From Pelosinus fermentans JBW45 (GTDB taxonomy: Bacteria > Bacillota > Negativicutes > DSM-13327), in NCBI RefSeq assembly GCF_000271665.2, contig NZ_CP010978.1, positions 1,830,501 to 1,894,500 of the forward strand: a stretch of 64,000 bases of DNA. The letters run 5' to 3'. Shown piece by piece: positions 41,435-48,793 of this stretch (within the stretch, counting starts at the first letter, position 1; each line of letters begins with the position of its first letter). The notes beneath the pieces are model-generated. The model was not told where the DNA came from and did not search any database. It worked only from the letters and a program-made list of their open reading frames with translations. Both the position numbers and the translations under genes were made by a program.

Positions 41435-42079
41435 GTGGGCGATAAAATCAGGATTGCACTAATAGAGGATGATCTAGGATGGTTAAAAGCTATGGTGAGC
41501 TTTCTAAATAATGAAGACGATATACTTATTGTTGGTACTGCAATGAATAAAAATGATGGAATAAACTTAGCTAAGAATTTACAGGTTGATATATTTTTGG
41601 TAGATATTAACTTAATGGAAAACAAGCATGATGGTATATATGCAGCAGTTGAAATATTGGAAGTTACTCAATGCAAAATTATTATGCTTTCCTGTGTGAA
41701 AGATGAAAAAATTGTTGCAGATTCTTTTGCAGTAGGAGCAGTACATTTCATTTCTAAAGAAGATTATGAAGATATTCCAAAAGTAATTCGCACCATACAC
41801 AGTAACTCATTCTCGCCTGTTGAGGTCTTAGCAAAAAAATATTTACAGTTAAAAAAAGAAGAGCAGCTTCACAAATTGACTTTCTCAGAAAGAGAAGTCT
41901 TTGATTTAATTGAACAGGGATATACACGGTCGCAGATTGGCGAAAAGTTGTTCAAAACGAAAAACACCTTAAAAACGCAAATCAAAAAAATACTAAGCAA
42001 ATTAGATGTAAGTTCGAGTAAAGAAGCTGTAAAAAAAGTAAAGTTTAATGGCATTTTTGAAGATTTCCTTGATAAATAA
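41435..42079 (+). CDS. Response regulator, NarL/LuxR type
   Basis: This 214-residue protein has a receiver domain (about 1-120): the acidic pair IEDD near residue 8-11, the phosphorylation site in VDIFLVDINLM, and VLSC/FISKEDY as the Thr/Lys switch area. A LuxR-type HTH lies at about 145-205 (LTFSEREVFDLIEQGYTRSQIGEKLFKTKNTLKTQIKKILSKL). GTG start behind AAAGAGGTG. It is the partner of the preceding kinase. A strong terminator closes the operon. Confidence 0.88.
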   Translation: MGDKIRIALIEDDLGWLKAMVSFLNNEDDILIVGTAMNKNDGINLAKNLQVDIFLVDINLMENKHDGIYAAVEILEVTQCKIIMLSCVKDEKIVADSFAVGAVHFISKEDYEDIPKVIRTIHSNSFSPVEVLAKKYLQLKKEEQLHKLTFSEREVFDLIEQGYTRSQIGEKLFKTKNTLKTQIKKILSKLDVSSSKEAVKKVKFNGIFEDFLDK

Positions 42080-42083
42080 ATAT

Positions 42084-42120
42084 AAAAAGGTGGGGTTATA
42101 TTTTGTAACCCCACCTTTTT
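42084..42120 (+). terminator. Terminator of the hydrolase-protease-kinase-regulator operon
   Basis: The perfect 15-bp arms aaaaaggtggggtta and taaccccaccttttt have a T-rich end. It follows the response regulator by four bases. Confidence 0.9.
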
Positions 42121-42278
42121 ATTTGGGGTGATAAAATATGACAGTATTCTAACTGTGGGAAAAATTGTATATTAGATGTAGCTTCTTTGAATCATAGGGG
42201 AGATTACAGATTAAATTCACGAAAGGATAATATTCCGGTTATTTTAAACCACCCACGGGAGGGAAAGGAGTTCTAAGA

Positions 42279-42467
42279 ATGACGGGTGATAATAGAATAA
42301 TCGATGCTCAATCACTGATCCGTTGGTTGGTGGTGATGGAAGAGGGAATGAATCTCCATCGCGGCAATCTATATTACGAGGGGGCCGCGAAATCATACCA
42401 TTCCATAATTGAAGTTGTGCAATCTGGTATATTTGATAAACGCCGTTCTGAAGACAACGGGGGATAG
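42279..42467 (+). CDS. Small hypothetical protein, 62 aa
   Basis: GGGAAAGGAG lies seven to eight bases before ATG 42279. The product is helical (DAQSLIRWLVVMEEGMNLHRGNLYYEGAAKSYHSIIEVVQSGIFDKR) with no recognised domain. It is the first of several tiny genes with strong SD sites after the signalling operon and might be a target of that regulator. Confidence 0.5.
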   Translation: MTGDNRIIDAQSLIRWLVVMEEGMNLHRGNLYYEGAAKSYHSIIEVVQSGIFDKRRSEDNGG

Positions 42468-42514
42468 GATTTTAGTTATTCTACCGTTACGTAGAATAGA
42501 AAGGAGAGATTTCT

Positions 42515-42739
42515 ATTACAAAAAAAGGAACCATGATAACAGTCCATACTTCTAATCGTACGATGGAATTAGCAGAAGTTAAATTTAACAAATATCTGTT
42601 AATTGAATATAACGGTAACGAGTATATGATCTTGGACTACTTTAGACAAAAGAGTCTTTATAAAGTATGCCACGACGATTCAGATCAGATAGTATTTATA
42701 TACATTGATACTATTGATAAAATAGATATTGAAAAATAA
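42515..42739 (+). CDS. Small hypothetical protein, about 68-74 aa, start uncertain
   Basis: This compact beta-rich protein is clear from MITVHTSNRTMELAEVKFNKYL onward. The ATG at 42533 has only a weak AAAGGAA with short spacing. The strong AAGGAG at 42501-42506 is ideally placed (8 bases) for an in-frame ATT at 42515, which would add six residues (ITKKGT). Both options are open; ATT starts are rare in bacteria. No family recognised. Confidence 0.45.
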   Translation: MTKKGTMITVHTSNRTMELAEVKFNKYLLIEYNGNEYMILDYFRQKSLYKVCHDDSDQIVFIYIDTIDKIDIEK

Positions 42740-42778
42740 ATAAGTTCATTCAATATCTGTGGTTTTAATAGTGGAAAG

Positions 42779-42895
42779 GTGGGCAAAAAATCAAATGTTT
42801 TAACTTTGGTTGAAAACCCGAGCGCGATATTTAAAGCGGACTCGGATTTCTTTGGCTTACTTTGGAACTCGACTTTTCTAGAAAGAAACTTATAA
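42779..42895 (+). CDS. Possible 38-residue gene or gene fragment
   Basis: A GTG-started frame gives a protein-like sequence (LTLVENPSAIFKADSDFFGLLWNSTFLERNL). The SD is not convincing (TGGAAAG directly adjacent). It may be a fragment of a larger lost gene. Nothing else on the same strand supports it. Confidence 0.25.
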   Translation: MGKKSNVLTLVENPSAIFKADSDFFGLLWNSTFLERNL

Positions 42896-43136
42896 AGGAT
42901 TTTATGCTGAAATAATTTTTTTGAATAAATATTTTTAAGATAAGAAAATACCAGTTAAATTACATACATCTAAATATAAATCCTAGTTCAAAAGTAGTAC
43001 AAGATTATCGAAGTCAAAAAATCTGTTCAAGAATTTATGATAAACTATTTTTCCGAAGGAAAGGACTCATATTTTTATGTACTTTAGCATAGAAAGAATA
43101 AGTGGTTTTTAATACCTAATCTATATAGGAAAAAAT

Positions 43137-43284
43137 CTAGGCGTTTAAATCCCAAATAAATCAAGGATTTTAGTTGTTTTGTAGGTGTTCCTAGACGTTC
43201 CTAGGTGTTGGATTTTACATTGCACCTAGACCGCGAACCTAGACAAGTCAATGGATTGATGTCCTCTCTAGGCGTTATAGGCGT
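43137..43284. repeat. Cluster of CTAGGYGTT repeats, partly phased at 10 bp
   Basis: Copies or near copies of CTAG(G/A)(C/T)GTT occur at 43137, 43181, 43191, 43201 and 43268, with inverted versions around 43223-43246 and a partial copy at 43277. The three at 43181, 43191 and 43201 are exactly 10 bp apart. The stretch from 42896 to 43403 has no coding gene that I can support. Confidence 0.6.
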
Positions 43285-43403
43285 AAAAAAAGGTATGAGA
43301 TAGGTAGTGGATAGATGCTTACCCACAAAACTTAAATCATTCAGTAAGCCACCACAGTGGGACATTTATATAGAAAGGAAAAATCACTGGACAACCTTAG
43401 TTG

Positions 43404-43433
43404 AAAGTTTGCATACTGTGCAAGCTTTTTTTT
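43404..43433 (+). terminator. Orphan terminator downstream of the repeat cluster
   Basis: The arms aaagtttgca and tgcaagcttt (one G-T pair) are followed by eight T. No protein gene precedes it within 500 bases, so it may end a non-coding RNA or a very small gene. Confidence 0.6.
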
Positions 43434-43654
43434 ATTGTCTAAAAGTGCAATAGAACACCTCGAAGATGCAGCGTTTGAATTTAAATTTAATTAGACTTCT
43501 ATATTGGAAGGTCATATTTCTTTTATGTAGTGGTCATAATAACTATATCTGTAAATGGAAGTTTGATAATGACATTAACAGCTTTTTGATGCTTGTAAGT
43601 AAGTTGTTTTTTACAGCCTGGTACAGATTAATAGCGAGCAAGGAGGGAATGCTA

Positions 43655-43873
43655 GTGGATAACAAAATTAACAGATATAAAAACAACGATAAAGTATCTT
43701 TTGAGAAGCGAACATTATTTGGAAGCTCTTTAGTGAAAGGAGTTATTGTTAGTTATCGATTCTTGAATTATAACTGGATATATTTAGTAGAATGCGGCAA
43801 TGATAAAAAATTGATTGTTGTTCCAGAAGATGAACTCTGGTTATTAGAAGAGAGTAGTGGAGAATCATATTAG
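43655..43873 (+). CDS. Small hypothetical protein, 72 aa
   Basis: A longer frame begins at 43466, but its first part is improbable sequence. AAGGAGG at 43640-43646 is correctly spaced (8 bases) from GTG 43655, giving a compact basic/beta protein (NNDKVSFEKRTLFGSSLVKGVIVSYRFLNYNWIYLVECG) ending in an acidic tail (PEDELWLLEESSGES). It is reminiscent of small SH3-like folds but not assignable. Confidence 0.5.
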   Translation: MDNKINRYKNNDKVSFEKRTLFGSSLVKGVIVSYRFLNYNWIYLVECGNDKKLIVVPEDELWLLEESSGESY

Positions 43874-44087
43874 GAAAGCTAAAGTATCTTAATTTCCTAG
43901 TAAATATGAATGCTCGTTGCTGTATTTCGCAATTGCTCTATTCTGTTCTATTGATTTTATATTGAATATTCTATATAATGTTAGTACATTTATAAGCGGC
44001 TATTTAGAAGAGATGTATATTGAATTTTATATTATATCCTTGGATATATCTTTAGATCTTAGTAATCTATATAGATAAAGAAAGGAA
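43874..44087. other. Intergenic leader containing a promoter
   Basis: This AT-rich stretch contains TTGATT at 43951-43956 and TATAAT at 43974-43979 with a 17-base spacer. About 110 bases downstream is the terminator-like hairpin 44088-44119. No gene is seen in it. Confidence 0.5.
43951..43979 (+). promoter_or_regulatory. Probable sigma-A promoter
   Basis: TTGATT and a perfect TATAAT are separated by 17 bases. It would transcribe a ~130-nt leader ending at the hairpin 44088-44119 or, with read-through, the secreted-protein gene at 44215. Confidence 0.6.
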
Positions 44088-44119
44088 GGTGGAGTCTGTA
44101 TAGAAGGCTCTGCCTTTTT
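44088..44119 (+). terminator. Terminator-like hairpin in the leader of the secreted-protein gene
   Basis: The arms ggtggag and ctctgcc (with two G-T pairs) are followed by tttttg. It lies about 95 bases before ATG 44215 and could be an attenuator or the end of a small RNA. Confidence 0.5.
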
Positions 44120-44214
44120 GTTTAAACGAAAGCATAGTAAAGACAGTGGCATGTCTATTGTACAAGGCTTTTTGGGCGGAAAGATATTATATCGAAACAT
44201 TAGGAGGTACTATT

Positions 44215-44814
44215 ATGAGAATACTAGGGTCCATTTTCGTATTGCTGGCATTGGTATGCAATCAGGCTTTTGCCATATCTCTTATTAATAGAGATGAAAT
44301 TAAAGCAGCACAGCATTATGGGGAGAAGCATGCTCATATGGAATGGGAAGAGTTCTTATTGCCATGGGTTTCTTATGAAGAAAAAACGCCAAGGCTTAAT
44401 GAATTTTCCGAAAAGGCGTATTTATATACAAAGTTTTTATTAATTGCCACTGATGCGAGAGAGAAACGTTTGAAAGGAGTAAGCCCTCAGTTAGAGGACA
44501 GTGAAGATATCTTAACAAATTATAATGGTTATCTGACCTTTAGCGTGACTTTGTATGGTTCTCAGGAGAAGTTTGGTCAGAACGCTATTGTTACTTTAAA
44601 GCAAGGTGATGCCTCCATAAAAGCATATCAGGTTGTCGTACCTCCTAGAGCAGAAAAGATGGCAAAAAGTACTGAAAAACCTACATATAGACTACAATGC
44701 TATGTATATTTTTTAGAAAAAAATATAGTCTATGATAAACCTGTTATATTATCAATTTCTACAAAGGATAAACAGAAGCATAATTTTTATTTTGATTTTG
44801 CGCAGGTGAGATAA
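44215..44814 (+). CDS. Secreted protein of unknown function, 199 aa
   Basis: TAGGAGG lies seven bases before ATG 44215. The N-terminus is a signal peptide (RILGSIFVLLALVCNQAFA), so the mature protein should be periplasmic or secreted. The body is partly helical (RDEIKAAQHYGEKHAHMEWEEFLLPWVSYEE), then beta-rich with a C-terminal KHNFYFDFAQVR. No named domain is visible; such proteins occur in Sporomusaceae. Preceded by a possible attenuator. Confidence 0.65.
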   Translation: MRILGSIFVLLALVCNQAFAISLINRDEIKAAQHYGEKHAHMEWEEFLLPWVSYEEKTPRLNEFSEKAYLYTKFLLIATDAREKRLKGVSPQLEDSEDILTNYNGYLTFSVTLYGSQEKFGQNAIVTLKQGDASIKAYQVVVPPRAEKMAKSTEKPTYRLQCYVYFLEKNIVYDKPVILSISTKDKQKHNFYFDFAQVR

Positions 44815-44906
44815 AAAACTAAAAATGTAAGAAACTATAAATAGATGTATTCATGATTTAATTTATTGCGGGGCGCGCGTAATGATGTACTAGCGGAGGG
44901 GAGAAT

Positions 44907-45989
44907 ATGGATGATACTACAATTCTGGAAGTTGATTTGGATAAAATTATATATAATACTTCTCAAGTCGTAGAAAGATGTCATCGTTTGGGAATCTCAG
45001 TATTGGGAGTAACTAAAGGGTTTAGCGCTATGCACCAGATTGTATCAGCTATGGTGGAAGGAGGCGTTGATGGCTTAGCGGATGCTAGGCTTGAGAATAT
45101 CATAGAACTTCGCAAACGAAATTTTAACCAGGAAATAACCTTATTAAGGCTTCCACGGTTAAGTAATGTTGAAACGATTATTCGATACGCCGATACGAGT
45201 ATTAATTCGGAAATGACAGTAATCCAGGCTCTATCGGAAACTGCCGAAAGTTTAGGAAAGAGACATAATATAATTTTAATGGTAGATGTAGGAGATCTTC
45301 GGGAAGGATTAATGATTGATCAAGTTCTTGATGCTGTGATGCAAATCTCTAGTCTAAAAGGAGTACGTTTATTAGGCTTGGGGACCAATATGGGATGTTT
45401 TGGTGGAATCTTACCCAGTCCAGAAAATCTAGGGGTATTAGTTACATTAGTAAATGTGATAGAGAAAAAGGTAGGAATCAAGTTAGAAGTAATTTCAGGA
45501 GGTGGAACTTCCAGTTTATCATTGGTAGAGAAGAATAATGTTCCGGTGGGAATTAATCAATTGCGTATTGGTGAGGGTATTTTATTAGGTACGGATACAA
45601 CTCATAATCGCAAAATACCTTGGTTGCTGCAGGATGCCTTTCTGCTTAGAGCTGAGGTGATTGAGGTAAAATGTAAGCCTTCTGTTCCGACTGGGGATAT
45701 TGGTAGAGATGCATTTGGGAATATACCTCAATTCATCGATAAAGGAGTACGGAATCGAGCGATTTTAGCTTTAGGCAAACAAGATGTGGATGTAGAAGGG
45801 ATTGTTCCAGTCAAGGAAAGTATAAAAATTATGGGGGCAAGTAGTGATCATCTAATTCTTGATATTACAGATTGTGAGGAGCAAATAAAGGTAGGGGACG
45901 ATGTTGAGTTTTCCTTATCTTATTCTGGATTGCTTTCAGTGAGTGATTCTAGTTACGTTACGAAAAAATTCAAAAGGGGGATATTATGA
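44907..45989 (+). CDS. orr: Ornithine racemase / alanine racemase-fold PLP enzyme
   Basis: This 360-residue protein is a fold-type III PLP enzyme with the N-terminal TIM-barrel: LEVDLDKIIYNTSQVV, PLP lysine K37 in GVTKGFSAM, LMVDVGDLREGL, LLGLGTNMGCFGG, VISGGGTSSL and IGEGILLGTDTT. The order and the LGTNMGCFGG motif match ornithine racemase (Orr), which interconverts L- and D-ornithine. A catalytic partner residue lies in the C-terminal beta domain. SD GGAGGGG. It overlaps the GNAT gene by four bases. Confidence 0.8.
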   Translation: MDDTTILEVDLDKIIYNTSQVVERCHRLGISVLGVTKGFSAMHQIVSAMVEGGVDGLADARLENIIELRKRNFNQEITLLRLPRLSNVETIIRYADTSINSEMTVIQALSETAESLGKRHNIILMVDVGDLREGLMIDQVLDAVMQISSLKGVRLLGLGTNMGCFGGILPSPENLGVLVTLVNVIEKKVGIKLEVISGGGTSSLSLVEKNNVPVGINQLRIGEGILLGTDTTHNRKIPWLLQDAFLLRAEVIEVKCKPSVPTGDIGRDAFGNIPQFIDKGVRNRAILALGKQDVDVEGIVPVKESIKIMGASSDHLILDITDCEEQIKVGDDVEFSLSYSGLLSVSDSSYVTKKFKRGIL

Positions 45990-46459
45990 TTGAGTTGGTG
46001 CAAAATGTTGAACCGGCTTTGATAAAGCGATTAGTAGAGCTAGAAATAAGCGCCTTTGGCGACGGTGGATTAAATAAATGGCATTTGGTTCCATTCATCA
46101 GGCATGGACGTGTTTTTATTATTCGCAAGGATCGAGAGATTGTTGGTTTGATCCAATACATGTTAGATTGGGGGTGCCCTCAAAAAGCATATATGGTTGG
46201 CGTATCCACGGATAAAAATTGTCGGGGGCAAGGGCTGGGAACCAGACTTCTACAAGAGAGTTTTAAAAGCTTGCATCAAGAAAATATTACAGAAATTGAA
46301 TTAACAGTAGATCCGAATAACGTTGCAGCAGTCGCGATATATGAAAAAAAACTTGGATTTCAGATTATAGAACGTAGAGAGAATGAATATGGGACGGGGG
46401 AGAATCGGTTAGTAATGAAACTAACACTTGCAGATTTTATGGATAAAAATATAAAATAA
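45986..46459 (+). CDS. GNAT-family N-acetyltransferase
   Basis: This 157-residue protein has the GNAT core: strand VFIIRKDREIVGLIQYM, V-x-x-x-x-R-G-x-G-x-G/A motif in VSTDKNCRGQGLGTRLLQES for acetyl-CoA binding and ELTVDPNNVAAVAIYEKKLGFQ. It is RimI-like. It overlaps the racemase gene, so it may acetylate an amino acid or its derivative in the same pathway, though substrate is unknown. A tRNA promoter follows directly. Confidence 0.8.
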   Translation: MIELVQNVEPALIKRLVELEISAFGDGGLNKWHLVPFIRHGRVFIIRKDREIVGLIQYMLDWGCPQKAYMVGVSTDKNCRGQGLGTRLLQESFKSLHQENITEIELTVDPNNVAAVAIYEKKLGFQIIERRENEYGTGENRLVMKLTLADFMDKNIK

Positions 46460-46465
46460 AAACTG

Positions 46466-46494
46466 TTGACATAATTGGTTAAAACCATTATACT
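46466..46494 (+). promoter_or_regulatory. Canonical promoter of tRNA-Arg(ACG)
   Basis: TTGACA at 46466-46471 and TATACT at 46489-46494 have an exact 17-base spacer; the tRNA begins 25 bases further. Confidence 0.85.
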
Positions 46495-46518
46495 ATTTAA
46501 GTAAGGCAATTACACAAT

Positions 46519-46595
46519 GACTCCGTAGCCCAGCTGGATAGAGCGTTTGACTACGAATCAAAAGGCCGCAGGTTCGAATCCTGCCGGGGTCACCA
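46519..46595 (+). tRNA. tRNA-Arg(ACG)
   Basis: The acceptor arms gactccg and cggggtc pair (one T-G), the D arm has agcccagctggatagagc, the anticodon loop is CTACGAA between tttga and tcaaa, the T arm has GGTTCGAATCC, and CCA is encoded. The anticodon is ACG. Confidence 0.95.
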
Positions 46596-46605
46596 TAGCT
46601 ATTTC

Positions 46606-46637
46606 AAAGGTTTTACGACTTTTCGTAAGGCCTTTTT
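46606..46637 (+). terminator. Terminator of tRNA-Arg(ACG)
   Basis: The arms aaaggttttacga and tcgtaaggccttt (with one mismatch) are followed by TTTTT. The AT-rich sequence changes within about 30 bases to the GC-rich block that contains the sugar genes. Confidence 0.7.
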
Positions 46638-46770
46638 CGTTTTTATAGCAGTTTGACAACAACGCGGCCGAACTGCCTTCCTAAACTCGCGCTCGCATCC
46701 GGACTTACGGGGAATGGAAAACAAAGCACGAGCCTCAAGGAACGGGGCAACCAACCGCTGTCAATGGGTT

Positions 46771-47847
46771 CTATATGCCCAGTAGGATTTTAAGAACTTT
46801 CTGGCTTACATTTGCGACAAGATATTCCCGCGGAGGCTGCCAGTTCCGGCCTTGATGTAACACTGTTTGCACAGCCCGTAAGATTGCCGCGGGGTCACAG
46901 CCGGCAAGCAGATTGCTGCCAGCTTCCAAGGTTTCCGGTCGTTCGGTCACATCCCGCAGCGTCACATTCGGTGTTTTATAAAGACAGCACTCCTCCTGAA
47001 CAGTGCCGCTATCACTCAACACACAGTAGGCGTTTTGCTCCAACAATACGAAATCAAACAGACCTAATGGTTCCACGATCTGGATGCCTGTTCCTATAAA
47101 GGTTCTTTTCTGTTTTACCAGCTGGGAGCGGGTGCGGGGATGCAGAGTGCAAATCAGCGGCAGCCCATATTCCGCATAGAGTCTATGAAGGGCTGTGATG
47201 AATTTCTCTAGACGATCTCCATCGTCAACATTTTCCGTCCGGTGCAGGGTTACGAGAAAATAACCTTGGGCGGCAACACCCATCGCCTGAAGCACCTGGC
47301 TTTGTAAAATATTGTCTGCGTAATGGCTGAGAACCTCCCCAATGGGATTGCCCGTAACATAAATACGATTGCCGTCGATGCCTTCCCGCAGTAAATTAGC
47401 CCGGCTTCGTTCCGTGTAAGGCAACAGAATATCGCTGCAATGATCGACAATCCGGCGGTTGATTTCTTCCGGTACCCGGTCATCATAACAACGGTTGCCT
47501 GCCTCCATGTGGTAAACCGGAATGCGCAGCCGTTTGGCAACCAGCGCCGCTAAGGCGCTGTTGGTATCTCCCAGTATCAGTAGGCGATCGGGTCTTTCCT
47601 TTAACATTACCTGTTCACAACCGCGGAGTATCTCGCCTATTTGGCCCATCGCGGTCTGCGCTTGACAGTCCAGCAAGTAATCCGGAGGACGCAGCTTTAG
47701 TTCAGTGAAAAATATATCACTCAAGGTCCGGTCAAAATTTTGGCCGGTATGCACAAGAATATGCTCACAAAGGTCGTCCAGGAGAGGAATAATCCGGCTT
47801 AAGCGAATAATTTCCGGACGTGTACCCAAAACGGTCATAATCTTCAT
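46771..47847 (-). CDS. capG: Non-hydrolysing UDP-N-acetylglucosamine 2-epimerase family (CapG/FnlC/WecB-like)
   Basis: This 358-residue protein starts with the family signature MKIMTVLGTRPEIIRLSRII and has HTGQNFD, the ILGDTNSALAALVA segment, HMEAGNRCYDDRVPEEINRR, a TLHRTENVDD motif and the SDSGTVQEECC UDP-binding site. In a locus with CapE- and CapF-like enzymes it would perform the C2 epimerisation that yields UDP-N-acetyl-L-fucosamine. WecB with UDP-ManNAc as product is the alternative. It is separated from its partner genes by an oppositely oriented gene. Confidence 0.85.
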   Translation of the reverse strand: MKIMTVLGTRPEIIRLSRIIPLLDDLCEHILVHTGQNFDRTLSDIFFTELKLRPPDYLLDCQAQTAMGQIGEILRGCEQVMLKERPDRLLILGDTNSALAALVAKRLRIPVYHMEAGNRCYDDRVPEEINRRIVDHCSDILLPYTERSRANLLREGIDGNRIYVTGNPIGEVLSHYADNILQSQVLQAMGVAAQGYFLVTLHRTENVDDGDRLEKFITALHRLYAEYGLPLICTLHPRTRSQLVKQKRTFIGTGIQIVEPLGLFDFVLLEQNAYCVLSDSGTVQEECCLYKTPNVTLRDVTERPETLEAGSNLLAGCDPAAILRAVQTVLHQGRNWQPPREYLVANVSQKVLKILLGI

Positions 47848-47893
47848 TACAGCAACCCCCTTCTATTTTTTTTACTGTCTATGATCTCCATTA

Positions 47894-47932
47894 AAAGCAC
47901 TTCACAATCTAAGTGCTTTACGTTTTTTTTTT
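47894..47932 (+). terminator. Terminator-like hairpin upstream of the + strand glycosyltransferase gene
   Basis: The perfect 9-bp arms aaagcactt and aagtgcttt are followed by acg and ten T. No + strand gene precedes it, so it is either an attenuator in the leader of the gene at 48074 or a remnant. Confidence 0.6.
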
Positions 47933-48073
47933 TAGATTATGCAGATACAGTCAACAAGAGAATTAGTTTTATACCATATTTTAATCATTTAGAAAGCAAT
48001 TTTCGCACCATTGCGACAGCAATTACATACACTATAATTAAGATTAAATTTCAACCATGGGGGAATTAAAACT

Positions 48074-48715
48074 ATGGATTATGAAATCGTTATCATATCA
48101 AACAGACCTCACCTTAGCCAGGGGGCGCAATCATGTTTAGCGGGCTTGAATAGCAGGATATTTGATGGCACAAATTACCCTTCGTTTTCAAAAATTGTTA
48201 ATGATGCGATAACGTCAAGTTTATATGAGGAAATTATCATATGTAATGATAAAGCCCGGCCAACACATGCGGCTGTAGAAAAAATTCTGGCTATGTTGAA
48301 AGATGGCTGGGGTTTGGTGGGGCTTTATCGGTTTGGTTTTTTTGGTTTCAAAAAGGATTTGATCAGGAAAATTGGTTTTTTTGATGAACGGTTTATTGGC
48401 GGAGGTTATGAGGATAATGATTGTATCAGAAGGCTGAAAGAGGCAAACATTAGTTATTATGAAAGCGAGGAAATTGACTATATTTATTTGCCCACATCCT
48501 GGCATTATGAAAAAACTAATATTGCTAAAAATCATTTCTTTGGAAAATGGAGAGAGGAAGGAAATGTGACAACAAGGCAGGTGGCCGAGGAAGATTACAA
48601 ATATGATATAGGTCCATTAAAAAACATAAACTTCACTGAGTTCGACAAATCAATTTTGTTACCGTACAATTTTAGATTGAAAGACATGATTATGCAAACC
48701 AGTCTATTGGATTAA
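48074..48715 (+). CDS. Glycosyltransferase family 2-like protein
   Basis: This 213-residue protein shows GT-A features: an N-terminal strand DYEIVIISNRPH, EEIIICNDKARPT, WGLVGLYRFGFFGFKKDLIRKIGFFDERFIGGGYEDNDCIRRLKEA (a family-2 core with GxxxF.ER and ED acid pair) and an end DIGPLKNINFTEFD. It is about half the usual length of GT2 enzymes, lacking a donor subdomain. It is AT-rich and on the + strand inside a GC-rich - strand operon, suggesting later insertion. Start ATG with a weak GGGG upstream. Confidence 0.65.
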   Translation: MDYEIVIISNRPHLSQGAQSCLAGLNSRIFDGTNYPSFSKIVNDAITSSLYEEIIICNDKARPTHAAVEKILAMLKDGWGLVGLYRFGFFGFKKDLIRKIGFFDERFIGGGYEDNDCIRRLKEANISYYESEEIDYIYLPTSWHYEKTNIAKNHFFGKWREEGNVTTRQVAEEDYKYDIGPLKNINFTEFDKSILLPYNFRLKDMIMQTSLLD

Positions 48716-48724
48716 GTTTTGAGG

Positions 48725-48766
48725 GGGTTCAATGAAAGTTTTGCTAGCAGAACTTTCATTGAACCC
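48725..48766. terminator. Bidirectional terminator between convergent glycosyltransferase genes
   Basis: The perfect arms gggttcaatgaaagtt and aactttcattgaaccc with a 10-base loop lie between the + and - strand genes; T-rich on both exits. Confidence 0.85.
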
Positions 48767-48793
48767 TTCCTCTTTATTACTTTTGGATAAATT

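Noticed and set aside
43137-43284. CRISPR array
   Set aside because: The repeated units are only 9 bp, irregularly spaced, in both orientations and without uniform spacers or cas genes.
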